Positions 36,681 through 45,495 of a stretch of 64,000 nucleotides of DNA are shown in pieces. The stretch comes from an uncultured Caldimonas sp. (GTDB lineage: Bacteria; Pseudomonadota; Gammaproteobacteria; Burkholderiales; Burkholderiaceae). Both the position numbers and the translations under genes were made by a program. How positions within the stretch are numbered: the first letter of the stretch is position 1; the number at the start of each line of letters is the position of its first letter. Location: the NCBI RefSeq assembly GCF_946480305.1, contig NZ_CAMLJQ010000006.1, forward strand, positions 1-64,000. Reading direction: 5' to 3'. Under the pieces are notes generated by a model that had not been told where the DNA came from, searched no databases, and saw only the letters and a program-made list of their open reading frames with translations.

Positions 36681-37949
36681 TTACTTTGAGCTGGTGCGCA
36701 GCTCGGCGCGGCCGAAATCCTGTGGGGCCGCAGCGGGAGCTGCCACGCGCGCGCGGCCGCCTTTCTCCGCCCAGGTGCGCGTCCAGCGGATCTGCACGAT
36801 GCGCAGCATCAGCAGCATCAGCAGGGCCACCACCGCGAAAGCCACGAAACCCCACAGGTAGGTGCCGCCGTACTGCTTGGACAGGCCCATCGCGTTGGGG
36901 ATGAAGCCGCCGCCCAGTGCACCGACCTCGCCGATCATCGAGCCGGCCACCGCGGTCGTCAGCGGCCAGCGCAGTGGTACGAGCTGGAACAGCGCGCCGT
37001 TGCCGGCACCGAGGGCCGCGAAGCACAGCATGAAGAGCAGGGTGGTGACCGCCACCGAGGTGCCCGCCATGCCGCACAGCACCAGCGACACGGCCACCAT
37101 CATCAGCACGCCGGTCAGCGTGTTGACGCCGCCGATGCGGTCGGAGATGTAGCCGCCGACCACGCGCACGGCCGAGCCCATCAGCGTGGCGAGCATCGTC
37201 AACTGGCCGGCTTCGACCTTGGTGACCTTGAACTGGTCATAGAAATACGTCGGCAGGAAGCTCGCCAGGCCGATGAAGCCGCCGAAGGTGACGACGTAGA
37301 TCAGGCTGAAGGCCCAGCCATCCTTCTCGAACAGGCAGGAGATGTGCTCGCGGAAGGTCTGGTGCTCGCGGTCGGGCGGCTCCTTGGCACAGAACCACAT
37401 CACCGCCATCGGCAGCAGCATCGTGAAGGCCGCGAGGCCGTAGACCGTCTGCCAGCCATAGGCCGTGGCGAGCGGCGGCGCGAACAGCACGGCGAGCACG
37501 GTGCCCGAATTGCCGGCGCCGGCCAGGCCCATCGCCAGGCCCTTGTAGCGCGGCGGGAACCAGCCCGAGCCGAGCGACAAGGCCACACCGAAGCTCGCGC
37601 CGGCAATGCCGAGAAGCACGCCCATCGCCAGCACGCTGTCGTAGCTGTCGACGAAGAAATAGCCGTAGGCCAGCGCCAGCACGATCAGCCCCATCTCGAC
37701 CATCGCCGCGTTCTTGCGGCCGATGTATTGCGCCAGCACGCCGAGCGGAAACCGCATCAGCGCGCCGGCCAGGATGGGCACCGACACCATGAAGCCCTTC
37801 TGGGCGGGCGTGAGGTCGAAGCTCTCGCCGATGAAGGGCCCCATCGCGCCGTTGAGCACCCAGATCGCGAAGCAGAAATCGAAATACAGGAAGGACGCGA
37901 ACAGCGTCGGCCAGTGTCCCGATCGGAGGAATGTCTTGAAGCCAGCCAT
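36681..37949 (-). CDS. narK: Nitrate/nitrite MFS transporter (NarK/NasA-type, NNP family)
   Basis: A 422-residue 12-segment major facilitator of the nitrate/nitrite porter family that would import nitrate. Evidence: FLYFDFCFAIWVLNGAMGPF near the start, the first nitrate signature GLAMGLAGAGNSGTVLA, the second region GAGNGALFQLVPLRWP, and EVGALGGGFIPNAMG. ATG 37949 starts the conserved MAGFKTFLRSGHWPTL; the long upstream open frame lies in the leader and was rejected. The leader (37950-38182) contains the hairpins described separately. It is divergent from the ANTAR regulator gene. Confidence 0.95.
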   Translation of the reverse strand: MAGFKTFLRSGHWPTLFASFLYFDFCFAIWVLNGAMGPFIGESFDLTPAQKGFMVSVPILAGALMRFPLGVLAQYIGRKNAAMVEMGLIVLALAYGYFFVDSYDSVLAMGVLLGIAGASFGVALSLGSGWFPPRYKGLAMGLAGAGNSGTVLAVLFAPPLATAYGWQTVYGLAAFTMLLPMAVMWFCAKEPPDREHQTFREHISCLFEKDGWAFSLIYVVTFGGFIGLASFLPTYFYDQFKVTKVEAGQLTMLATLMGSAVRVVGGYISDRIGGVNTLTGVLMMVAVSLVLCGMAGTSVAVTTLLFMLCFAALGAGNGALFQLVPLRWPLTTAVAGSMIGEVGALGGGFIPNAMGLSKQYGGTYLWGFVAFAVVALLMLLMLRIVQIRWTRTWAEKGGRARVAAPAAAPQDFGRAELRTSSK

Positions 37950-37997
37950 GGAGACTCTTGATTGACCCGGACTCGTCCGGGCAAGGAGGCACATGGC

Positions 37998-38062
37998 TAC
38001 GCACGTCTTTGTGCGCATGACCGGTGGTGCTGGGCACGGTCGGGGTGCAGCGTCACACCCCG
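37998..38062 (-). promoter_or_regulatory. narK leader with two hexaloop hairpins (candidate ANTAR target)
   Basis: Minus-strand hairpin 1 (38062-38041): stem CGGGGTGT / GCACCCCG with loop GACGCT, closed by a T-G pair. Hairpin 2 (38017-37998): stem TGCGCAC / GTGCGTA with loop AAAGAC, containing one G-T pair. They are 23 bases apart. ANTAR regulators bind paired hairpins whose six-base loops have A at position 1 and G at 4; hairpin 2 fits fully, hairpin 1 only at G4. A third GC-rich hairpin CCCGGA-CGAG-TCCGGG follows (37984-37969) but without a T-run, so the terminator is not proven. Confidence 0.6.
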
Positions 38063-38182
38063 GGGTCCTCAAAAGCAACGTCCATGCCAAAACAGCCTGC
38101 GCATGTGGCGCGAGACCTGCTCTATGCTTGCGCCCTCGCGTTTGCGAGCCCTCCCCGGAACAGCCAGAAAGCGGCCCTCCTG

Positions 38183-39457
38183 ATGATTTCCGCCCTCGTC
38201 GCATCGGCCGATACCGCCGGCACATCGAGTCTTGCTGCCGACCTCGTCTCGGTCGGCATTCACGTGCTTGGTGCGACCGACCGCCGCAATGTGGTGCGGG
38301 ACGTGGTGCGCCATGCACCGGATGTGCTCGTGTGGTGGGAGAACAGCCTCGACGACGGCAGCCTGCTGGCCCTGGCCGCGCTGGCCGCCACGGCGCCGGT
38401 GCCGGTGGCCGTGTTCACGGCCGATCCCGATGCCGACCGGATCGCGCGGGCCGTCGAGGCAGGCGCGCACGCCTACGTCGTGAACGGCTACTCGGTGCAG
38501 CGCCTGCGCTCGGTGTTGCATGTCGCGCAGGCGCGCTTCCGGCGCGAACAGCAGTTGCGCACGGCACTCGAAGACGTGACGCACCGCTTCGAGGAGCGCA
38601 AGCTCGTCGATCGTGCCAAGGGCATCCTGATGCGCGCGACCCAGATGTCCGAAGACGATGCCTTCCGGCTGCTGCGCAAGGTGTCGATGCGCGACAACCA
38701 GCGGGTCGGACAGGTGTCTCGCCAGGTGATCGACGCCGCCCACTACGCCGACGCGGTCAACCGCGCCGGGCAGTTGCGCATGCTGTCGCAACGCATCGTG
38801 AAGCTGCAGACGCTGCTGTGCACGGGCACCGAGCGGGCGGGCTCGGCAGCGCTGCTCGCGCAGTCCGTCCAACGGGTGGATGCGAACCTGGAGCACCTGG
38901 GCCGTGCGTTGTCGAAGGCCACCTTCGGCGACCTGCTCGACGCCGTGCACGCCGTGTGGGGGCCGTTGAAAGCGGGTCTGGGCGACGCACCCGAGACGCC
39001 CCGGCTGGCCCGGCTCGACGAACTGGCAGAGGGGCTGCTGAAGGGGGCGGAGCAACTGACGACCAGCCTGGAGGGAGCCGGGATGCTGACCACGCTGCAT
39101 GTCATCAACGTCTGCGGGCGCCAGCGCATGCTGTCGCAACGGCTGGCCAAGCAGGCTTTGCTCGCTGCCTTGCTGCCCGGCGAGGCGGGCCAGGCCAACC
39201 GCACGGGCGGCGCGCAGACGGTGAAGGAGTTCGAGGAGACGCTGGTCTACCTCAACCGGGCGCCCTTGAGCTCCGCCGATATCCGGGCCTCGCTGGACTC
39301 CGCCGGGGCCGCCTGGCAGCAGTTGACCGGCGGCCTGCAGCAGGCGGACCAGCCTGCCGGACGCCTGGTGCTCGCGTCAGCCAGTGAGGCGCTGCTCGAC
39401 GCGTTCGACCGGCTTACGGAGCGCTACGAGCGCAGCATGCAGATCCTCATTGGCTGA
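38183..39457 (+). CDS. Degenerate receiver - ANTAR - double PilJ/NIT-like regulator of nitrate assimilation
   Basis: A 424-residue soluble regulator. Residues 1-125 have a receiver-like fold but lack the phospho-acceptor Asp (PDVLVWWENSLDD) and the conserved Lys (AYVVNGYSV). Residues 130-190 are an ANTAR RNA-binding domain (EERKLVDRAKGILMRATQMS, DDAFRLLRKVSMR), as in NasT and NasR. Residues 195-424 hold two PilJ-type modules opening with NRAGQLRMLSQRIVKL and NVCGRQRMLSQRLAKQ, similar to the NarX/NarQ nitrate P-box and to the exported protein in the nirB operon. I infer a cytoplasmic nitrate sensor that acts as an antiterminator on leaders such as narK's. NasR has NIT then ANTAR; here the order is reversed and a receiver is added. 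The start is uncertain: no strong ribosome site precedes ATG 38183. Confidence 0.88.
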   Translation: MISALVASADTAGTSSLAADLVSVGIHVLGATDRRNVVRDVVRHAPDVLVWWENSLDDGSLLALAALAATAPVPVAVFTADPDADRIARAVEAGAHAYVVNGYSVQRLRSVLHVAQARFRREQQLRTALEDVTHRFEERKLVDRAKGILMRATQMSEDDAFRLLRKVSMRDNQRVGQVSRQVIDAAHYADAVNRAGQLRMLSQRIVKLQTLLCTGTERAGSAALLAQSVQRVDANLEHLGRALSKATFGDLLDAVHAVWGPLKAGLGDAPETPRLARLDELAEGLLKGAEQLTTSLEGAGMLTTLHVINVCGRQRMLSQRLAKQALLAALLPGEAGQANRTGGAQTVKEFEETLVYLNRAPLSSADIRASLDSAGAAWQQLTGGLQQADQPAGRLVLASASEALLDAFDRLTERYERSMQILIG

Positions 39458-39657
39458 GCAGCGGGCCGGTTTCGCCCCATCCCCCCTGCCTGAGGGGGCT
39501 CACCAGTGTGCTGTATGCCGCGAATCGCAATCCCCCGGAGAAACGGCAATCTGGCCGATGCGGCTTGGGTACACAATGAGCGCATCCCCGCCGGTGCCCG
39601 ACGGGGCGACAACAAGACACGCACGCCCGGGGCCGAGGCCCTGGAAGGCAGAGCAAC

Positions 39658-40698
39658 ATGGAACAGCCGCCCAACCCTGCTTCGGCAGGGAACCTCGCGC
39701 ACCCTCGCGGCGCGGCCACCCTCACTGTGCCCATTTCCGACGCTTCACTTCTCGACGCGCTGCGCACTGCCGCAGAGCACTCACCGACCGGCATCTACGC
39801 CAAAGACGCGCAGGGCCGCTACGTTTTTGCCAATCCGGCTGCGGCCCGGCTGCTGGGGCGCGAGCCGGAGCAGGTGATCGGACGCACCGACGACGAGCTC
39901 CTGCCCGCCGACTTCGCGGCTGCCCTGCGCACCGCTGACCAGGCGGCGCTCGCTCAGGGTCGTGCGGTGCGCCGTGACGACCGGCTACCCGACGACACCG
40001 GGGCCGCGATCGAGCTGCTGGCGGTGCGCGTGCCGGTGGAGGGGCCCCTGGTCTGCGGCGTCTGGACCGATCCGAGCGAACTGCGGCGCACCCAGGCCCA
40101 ATTGCGCCACGCGCTGGAGCAACTCGAAGTGCAGCAGCGCCAGAACGAGGAGCTGCGCCAGGAACTGAAGGACCAGTCGGTGCGCGATCCGCTCACCGGC
40201 GTCTACAACCGCCACCACTTCGAGGAGCAGTTGCGGCGCGAAGTCGACCTCTCGATGCGCGAGCACCGCGAGTTCGCGCTGGTCTCGGTGCAGGTCGATG
40301 ATTACGACCAGTTCGTGGCGAGCCATGGCCAGGTGGCCGGCGAGCGCGCGCTGCAGGCCTTGGGTCGGCTGCTGCGTGGCAACACGCGCGCCATGGACGC
40401 CCCGTGCCGGCTTGGCGAGGACCGCTTCGCGGTCGTGTTGTCGGGGGTGGGGCTGGCCACCGCGCATTCACGCATGGAAAGCGTTCGCCGCCAGTGCGAG
40501 GCGCAGATCGTCATGCTCGAAGGCACGGAGCTTCGTTTCACGGTGTCGATGGGCGTGGCGAGCTTTCCGCACACGACGCAGGAACGCCAAGCCCTGCTCG
40601 ATGCGGCCGACCACGCGCTGGTGGAGGCGCGACGGCGCGGCGGCAACTCCGTGATGCTCGCGACGATCCCTTTCGGTCAGGCCGTGAGGCCCTTGTAG
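39658..40698 (+). CDS. PAS-GGDEF domain protein with altered signature
   Basis: A 346-residue soluble protein: a PAS domain at about residues 30-140 (SPTGIYAKDAQGRYVFANPA), a coiled coil at 145-175 (rich in Gln/Glu) and a diguanylate-cyclase domain beginning DPLTGVYNRHHFEEQL. The active-site signature GGDEF reads GEDRF (RLGEDRFAVVL), changing the second and fourth positions, so cyclase activity is doubtful; it could bind GTP or c-di-GMP only as an effector. No inhibitory RxxD site is obvious. It starts 200 bp after the nitrate regulator and its end overlaps the convergent TauE gene by 22 bases. Confidence 0.88.
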   Translation: MEQPPNPASAGNLAHPRGAATLTVPISDASLLDALRTAAEHSPTGIYAKDAQGRYVFANPAAARLLGREPEQVIGRTDDELLPADFAAALRTADQAALAQGRAVRRDDRLPDDTGAAIELLAVRVPVEGPLVCGVWTDPSELRRTQAQLRHALEQLEVQQRQNEELRQELKDQSVRDPLTGVYNRHHFEEQLRREVDLSMREHREFALVSVQVDDYDQFVASHGQVAGERALQALGRLLRGNTRAMDAPCRLGEDRFAVVLSGVGLATAHSRMESVRRQCEAQIVMLEGTELRFTVSMGVASFPHTTQERQALLDAADHALVEARRRGGNSVMLATIPFGQAVRPL

Positions 40699-41488
40699 AG
40701 CATGTAGGCCGCCAGCAGGTAGAGCACGCAGGCGAATGCGCGCTTGAGCTGCTTGACGTTCATCGCATGCGCCGCTTTTGCGCCGAGCGGCGCGAACAGC
40801 ACGCTCGCCGCTGCGATGACGGCGAGCGCTGGCAGGTAGAGGTAGCCGAGGGCGCCGGGCAGCGGGCTGGGCATCGACCAGCCGCCGACCACGTACCCCA
40901 CCGTGTTGGCCAGCGCAATGGGAAAGCCGAGCGCCGCACTGGTGGCCACCGCGTTGTGCATTGCCACGTTGCACCACGTCATGAACGGCACAGAGATGAA
41001 TCCCCCGCCCGCTCCCACCAGCCCGGAAATGAAACCGATACCGCCGCCCGCCGCTGTCTGGCCGAGCCGGCCGGGCATCTGACGAGACGGCGCCGGTTTC
41101 TTGTCGAGCAGCATCTGCGTGGCAGAGAAGCCGACGAATGCGGCAAACACCAACGCGAGCCAGTTGCCTTTCAGGAGCGCAAAGACGCCTGCGCCCGCGA
41201 CCAGTCCGCCGATCACGATGCCGGGCGCCAGCCCGCGCACCAGGTCCCATCTCACCGCGCCGCGCTTGTGATGTGCGCGCACACTGGAGATCGAGGTGAA
41301 CAGGATCGTCGCCATCGACGTTGCGATCGCCATCTTCACGGCCAGCCCGTCAGGCACACCGCGATGAGACAGCATCAGCGTCAGGAACGGCACCATCAGC
41401 ATGCCGCCGCCGATGCCCAGCAAGCCGGCAAGAAAGCCGGTGCACGCACCGAGCACCAGCAACTCGGCGATGAACATCCATTCGAGAT

Positions 41489-41492
<4 letters not shown>
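40677..41492 (-). CDS. TauE/SafE family sulfite/anion exporter
   Basis: A 271-residue membrane protein of the TSUP (TauE/SafE) family, with eight or so hydrophobic segments. Landmarks are the glycine-rich GFLAGLLGIGGGMLMVPFLT near the start and its internal repeat GLVGAGGGFISVPFMTW near the middle. The chosen start is a TTG at 41492 with TGGAG five bases upstream, overlapping the stop of the EVE gene (TTGA); an ATG five codons later is the alternative. Substrate is probably a sulfur oxyanion or organosulfonate by family only. Confidence 0.88.
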
Positions 41493-41962
<470 letters not shown>

Positions 41963-41975
41963 GCCAGAAGTAAAG

Positions 41976-42153
41976 GTGTCCGCCACGAGCCGAGAGCCGC
42001 ATTCCTGAACCCAGGGGATTCAGGTGGGCGAGGTCAGTCAAGCTTCGGGTTCATCTGACGCGAGACGATCGCACCAGCAAGACGATATTCCAAGCCCTTG
42101 CTCACAGGAGCATCGGTTCAAGGAAATATAAAACTCCCGCGAACGCGACGGAC
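41976..42153 (-). ncRNA. ssrS: 6S RNA
   Basis: About 178 nt on the minus strand directly downstream of zapA, the usual 6S location. The ends pair into a 10-bp closing stem: 5' GTCCGTCGCG (42153-42144) with 3' CGTGGCGGAC (41987-41978), including two G-T pairs. The 3' half, CACCTGAATCCCCTGGGTTC then AGGAATGCGGC, closely resembles E. coli 6S (CACCTTGAACCAAGGGTTC...). A TAGAAT -10 box (42165-42160) ends six bases before the predicted first base. 6S RNA binds sigma-70 RNA polymerase as a promoter mimic in stationary phase. Confidence 0.85.
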
Positions 42154-42182
42154 GAATTCATTCTACGCCCGCGCTCGCCGAC

Positions 42183-42509
42183 TCACAGCAGTTGCCCGTC
42201 TTGCCCTAGGGCTTCGTCGATGCGGCGGATCAGTGCGCTCACATCTGTGCTTGCGGTCGCGGCGTCCGTGCCCGGAGCCTGCTGGGCGGCAAGGGCGCGC
42301 GGCGCAGCCGGCCGCTCCGCCAGTTCGTACGCGATATTGAGTGCGGCAAGCACTGCGATGCGCTCGCGCGCCTTCACCTTGCCGGCGTCCCGGATGGAGC
42401 ACATTTCGCGGTCGACGTGGTTCACTGCTTCCAGCAGCGCAGCCTCGCCGCCTTCGGTGCAGCCGAGGATGTAGCTCTGCCCCATGATCGTCACTTCGAT
42501 CTGCTTCAT
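42183..42509 (-). CDS. zapA: Cell division protein ZapA
   Basis: A 108-residue ZapA that cross-links FtsZ filaments at the division ring. MKQIEVTIMGQSYILGC and AVNHVDREMCSIRDAGKVKA, then ERIAVLAALNIAYEL, are characteristic; the C-terminus is longer and Ala/Thr-rich before the final coiled coil (DVSALIRRIDEALGQ). It overlaps the upstream small coiled-coil gene by four bases and 6S RNA follows within 30 bp. Confidence 0.95.
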   Translation of the reverse strand: MKQIEVTIMGQSYILGCTEGGEAALLEAVNHVDREMCSIRDAGKVKARERIAVLAALNIAYELAERPAAPRALAAQQAPGTDAATASTDVSALIRRIDEALGQDGQLL

Positions 42510-42739
42510 GCGCCGTCCTTCCCGCCGCCTTCCGTGGTGGAGGAGGTGATGCTCTCCGGCAGCCGCTCCAGCAACGCGTCGATGCGCGCGCGGGCAGCGC
42601 TCAGCCGCGACCGCAGGCTGTCGCGCTCTGCCGTCATGCCCGCCAGTTGCTGTTCGAGCAAGGCGTTGGTGCGTTGCAGTTCTTCGTAGCGCACCAGCAG
42701 GCGTTCCACGCGTTCCGCGAGTTCGTCGATCTGTGACAT
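42506..42739 (-). CDS. TIGR02449/ZapB-like coiled-coil protein
   Basis: A 77-residue, almost wholly coiled-coil protein (DELAERVERLLVRYEELQRT; LEQQLAGMTAERDSLRSRLS) of the type found upstream of zapA in beta- and gammaproteobacteria and often labelled TIGR02449 or ZapB-like. Its tail is Ser/Thr/Gly-rich. Coupling to zapA by a four-base overlap suggests a division role; direct evidence is absent. Confidence 0.85.
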   Translation of the reverse strand: MSQIDELAERVERLLVRYEELQRTNALLEQQLAGMTAERDSLRSRLSAARARIDALLERLPESITSSTTEGGGKDGA

Positions 42740-42793
42740 GGAGAAGCCGTCCTCTGCGGGGCATTGTAGAACGCGCTTTTACAATTCCGACGT

Positions 42794-42996
42794 TGGTGCT
42801 CGCCCTCATGCGTGAAGCATGCTGGCGGGGAAACGGGAAGCAGGAGAAGCGCAAGGTCGGATGCGCTTCCAACCTGCGCTGCCCCCGCAACGGTAAGGCG
42901 CAAGGGAGACTCTCCCCACGGGTGCCACATGCCACTGGAGCGCCGGCTCCGGGAAGGCGGCCCCCGGGACGCAACGCCAGCCCGGAGACCGGCCAA
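42794..42996 (+). promoter_or_regulatory. Cobalamin (adenosylcobalamin) riboswitch
   Basis: A complete cobalamin aptamer: GGTGCTCGCC near 42795, GGGGAAACGGGAAGCAGG, the B12 box neighbourhood GCTGCCCCCGCAACGGTAA (42879-42897), GCCACTGG (42931), GGGAAGGC and CAGCCCGGAGACCGGCC (42979 on). An 8-bp hairpin GGGCGTGA / TCACGCCC (43004-43025) follows without a T-run, suggesting control of translation of cobU rather than termination. High cobalamin would switch off cobUTSC. It fills the 340-bp gap between the TIGR02449 gene and cobU. Confidence 0.95.
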
Positions 42997-43079
42997 CGCG
43001 AGTGGGCGTGACGCAGTTCACGCCCGTGTGGCCGAGCACCTGCGGGGACGCTGGTGGCGGCGTCGTCCTGGGAGAGCGC

Positions 43080-43652
43080 ATGACCGCGCCGCTGCACCTG
43101 ATCCTCGGAGCCGAGCGCTCCGGCAAGAGTCGTCACGCCGAAAGCCTGGCGAGCATGTTCGAACGCACGGGCCATCGCATCGTCTACGTTGCCACCGCGT
43201 GGCGGGGCGATGCCGAGATGAGCGAACGCATCGAGCGGCACCGGCAGGACCGCCCGTCGTCGTGGCACACCGTCGAAGTCCCTTTGCATCCCGGCGCGCT
43301 CGCTGACACCTTGCGTGTGCATGCCGTGCCCGGCACCTGCGTGCTGGTCGATTGCCTGACCCTCTGGATGACGCAGTTGATCTGCCCGCCAACGGGCCAT
43401 GCGCCGCAGGACGCGTCGGCTGAATCGGAGGCGTTGCTGTCGGCTCTGACGGCCGCTGCGGGGCCGGTGCTGCTGGTGTCCAACGAGATCGGGTGGGGCG
43501 TGACCCCGATGGGCCGGGATACGCGGCGCGTGGTAGATGCCCTCGGGCGCCTGCACCAGCGTCTTGCGGCCGAGGCCGGGCGTGTGACGTTGATGGTGGC
43601 CGGTCTGCCCGTGACGGTGAAGCCCGCGGCGGGCGTGGAGGTCCCGGCATGA
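43080..43652 (+). CDS. cobU: Adenosylcobinamide kinase / adenosylcobinamide-phosphate guanylyltransferase
   Basis: Phosphorylates adenosylcobinamide and transfers GMP to it in nucleotide-loop assembly of cobalamin. 190 residues with P-loop [14 protein letters not shown] near the start, [20 protein letters not shown] and the GTP-binding [11 protein letters not shown], and [20 protein letters not shown] near the end. ATG 43080 has GGGAG five bases upstream and lies after the riboswitch; a longer upstream reading frame runs through the aptamer and was rejected. Overlaps cobT by four bases. Confidence 0.95.
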   Translation: MTAPLHLILGAERSGKSRHAESLASMFERTGHRIVYVATAWRGDAEMSERIERHRQDRPSSWHTVEVPLHPGALADTLRVHAVPGTCVLVDCLTLWMTQLICPPTGHAPQDASAESEALLSALTAAAGPVLLVSNEIGWGVTPMGRDTRRVVDALGRLHQRLAAEAGRVTLMVAGLPVTVKPAAGVEVPA

Positions 43653-44698
43653 ACCACGTCTGGACGCTTCCGGAGATCGAGCCGGTACACGACGCGGAGT
43701 TGGCTGCCCGCTTGCAGCACCGGCTGGATCGCAAGACCAAGCCGCTCGGTGCGCTGGGTCGATTGGAGTCGCTGGCCTTGCAGGCGGGGATGATCCAACG
43801 CAGCGAAACGCCGTCGTGGAAAGCTCCGCAGATTGTCGTGTTTGCCGGCGACCACGGCATCGCCGCCCGCGGCGTGTCGGCCTATCCGAGCGACGTCACG
43901 TGGCAGATGGTGGAAAACTTCCTGGCCGGAGGCGCAGCGGTGAGCGTGCTTGCGCGTCAGCACGGCCTGGCGTTGACGGTGGTCGATGCTGGCGTGCGTC
44001 ACGACTTTTCACCGCGCCCAGGACTGGTGCTGCGCAAGGTCTGCCACGGTACGCGTGATGCCGTCGCGCAGGCTGCGATGACTGAGGCGCAGTGCCGGCA
44101 GGCACTGCAGGCGGGAGGCGAGGTGGTCGAGGCGCTGCCGGGCAACGTCGTGATGATCGGCGAGATGGGCATCGGCAACACCTCGAGCGCGTCGATGCTC
44201 CTGTCACGCCTGGCGGGCATTCCGGTGGAGCGCTGTACGGGGCGGGGCACGGGGCTGGACGATGCCGGCCTCGCTCGCAAACAGGCGACCTTGGGCGAAG
44301 CATTGGAGCGTCATCACGGTGCGCGCGAGCCGTTCGACGCGCTCGCTGCGCTGGGGGGCTTCGAGATCGCGATGATGGTGGGCGCGGTATTGCGGGCTGG
44401 CAGCCAGCGGCGGCTGGTGGTCGTCGACGGCTTCATTGCCGGGGCGGCGATCGTCGTGGCGCATGCACTCCGTCCAGCCGTGCTCGACTACTGCGTGTTT
44501 GCCCACCAGTCCGACGAAGCGGGGCACCGCTTGTTGCTCGAGCATCTCGGCGTCCAGCCGCTGTTGGACCTGCGCATGCGCCTCGGCGAAGGCTCCGGTG
44601 CGGCGCTGGCGTGGCCTCTGATCGCATCCAGCCTGCTGTTGCTCGAGCAGATGGCGAGCTTCGAGTCGGCCGGCGTCTCGGACCGGGCGTCCGCGTGA
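43649..44698 (+). CDS. cobT: Nicotinate-nucleotide--dimethylbenzimidazole phosphoribosyltransferase
   Basis: Activates the lower base of cobalamin as alpha-ribazole phosphate. The 349 residues show [55 protein letters not shown] and [19 protein letters not shown], and the C-terminal active-site Glu region [15 protein letters not shown]. The ATG at 43649 overlaps the cobU stop; cobS overlaps its own stop by GTGA. All neighbours belong to the same late cobalamin steps. Confidence 0.96.
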   Translation: MNHVWTLPEIEPVHDAELAARLQHRLDRKTKPLGALGRLESLALQAGMIQRSETPSWKAPQIVVFAGDHGIAARGVSAYPSDVTWQMVENFLAGGAAVSVLARQHGLALTVVDAGVRHDFSPRPGLVLRKVCHGTRDAVAQAAMTEAQCRQALQAGGEVVEALPGNVVMIGEMGIGNTSSASMLLSRLAGIPVERCTGRGTGLDDAGLARKQATLGEALERHHGAREPFDALAALGGFEIAMMVGAVLRAGSQRRLVVVDGFIAGAAIVVAHALRPAVLDYCVFAHQSDEAGHRLLLEHLGVQPLLDLRMRLGEGSGAALAWPLIASSLLLLEQMASFESAGVSDRASA

Positions 44699-45495
44699 TT
44701 GCGGCCGTCCGCCATGAGCTGCGGCTTGCGGCCATTGCCTGGCAGTTCCTGACGCGTTGGCCGCTGCCGGACGCGCTTGCACGGCGCGTGGGCTATCGCG
44801 ATGCATGGCTGAATGCGAGCGCGAGGCATTTCCCGCTCGTCGGTGCGGTGGTCGGAGCCATCGGAGCGGCGGTGCTGTGGGTCGGGGCGCTCGCGCTGCC
44901 GCCGATGGTAGCCGTGGGGTTGAGCATCGCGGCCACCGTGCTGTTGACGGGTGGCTTCCATGAAGATGGCTGGGCGGACGTCTGCGATGGCCTGGGCGGC
45001 ACGCAGGATCGTCAGCGCGCGCTGGAGATCATGAAGGACTCGCGTATCGGCGCATTCGGTGCGATGGGTCTCGTGCTGATGCTGGGCCTCAAGTGGGTTG
45101 CCTTGGCATCGATGCCTGCGGTGATCGCTGCGGCCTCGCTGGTGCTCGCGCACGCCGCGTCGCGCACGGCGGCCGTGATGTTGATCCGTGCGTTGCCGTA
45201 CGCGGGCGACGCCCTGCACGCCAAGGCCAAGCCGCTGGCGCGACAACTGTCTGCGTCGGCTGCGGTCGTGGCCACGCTCTGGTCCGGCCTCGTGGCGCTG
45301 GTGCTGCTCCGCGTATTGCCCGTCGCCCTGCTGGCGTGGGCCCTGGTGCCGCTCTCATTGATGACCGTGGCCTGCTTGCGCTGGTTTCGTGTTCGCCTGG
45401 GCGGCTACACCGGCGACTGCCTTGGGGCCGCGCAGCAGCTGACGGAGCTCGCCGCGTACCTCGGCATCCTCGCGGGATTGCAATGGAATTGGTGA
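44695..45495 (+). CDS. cobS: Adenosylcobinamide-GDP ribazoletransferase (cobalamin synthase)
   Basis: Membrane enzyme joining adenosylcobinamide-GDP and alpha-ribazole. 266 residues with multiple hydrophobic segments and the acidic motif [17 protein letters not shown] near residue 80, followed by [19 protein letters not shown]. The start is GTG (44695) overlapping the cobT stop (GTGA); no ATG fits before the conserved region. The end overlaps cobC by 13 bases. Confidence 0.95.
   Translation: MIAAVRHELRLAAIAWQFLTRWPLPDALARRVGYRDAWLNASARHFPLVGAVVGAIGAAVLWVGALALPPMVAVGLSIAATVLLTGGFHEDGWADVCDGLGGTQDRQRALEIMKDSRIGAFGAMGLVLMLGLKWVALASMPAVIAAASLVLAHAASRTAAVMLIRALPYAGDALHAKAKPLARQLSASAAVVATLWSGLVALVLLRVLPVALLAWALVPLSLMTVACLRWFRVRLGGYTGDCLGAAQQLTELAAYLGILAGLQWNW

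Noticed and set aside
37950..38318. N-terminal extension of NarK by about 120 codons
   Set aside because: The sequence is leader with hairpins, not conserved, and overlaps the divergent regulator gene; the NNP start is MAGFKTFLRS.
41963..41986. GTG start giving an eight-codon longer EVE protein
   Set aside because: It lies in the 6S RNA closing stem and has no ribosome site; the family N-terminus begins at the later ATG.
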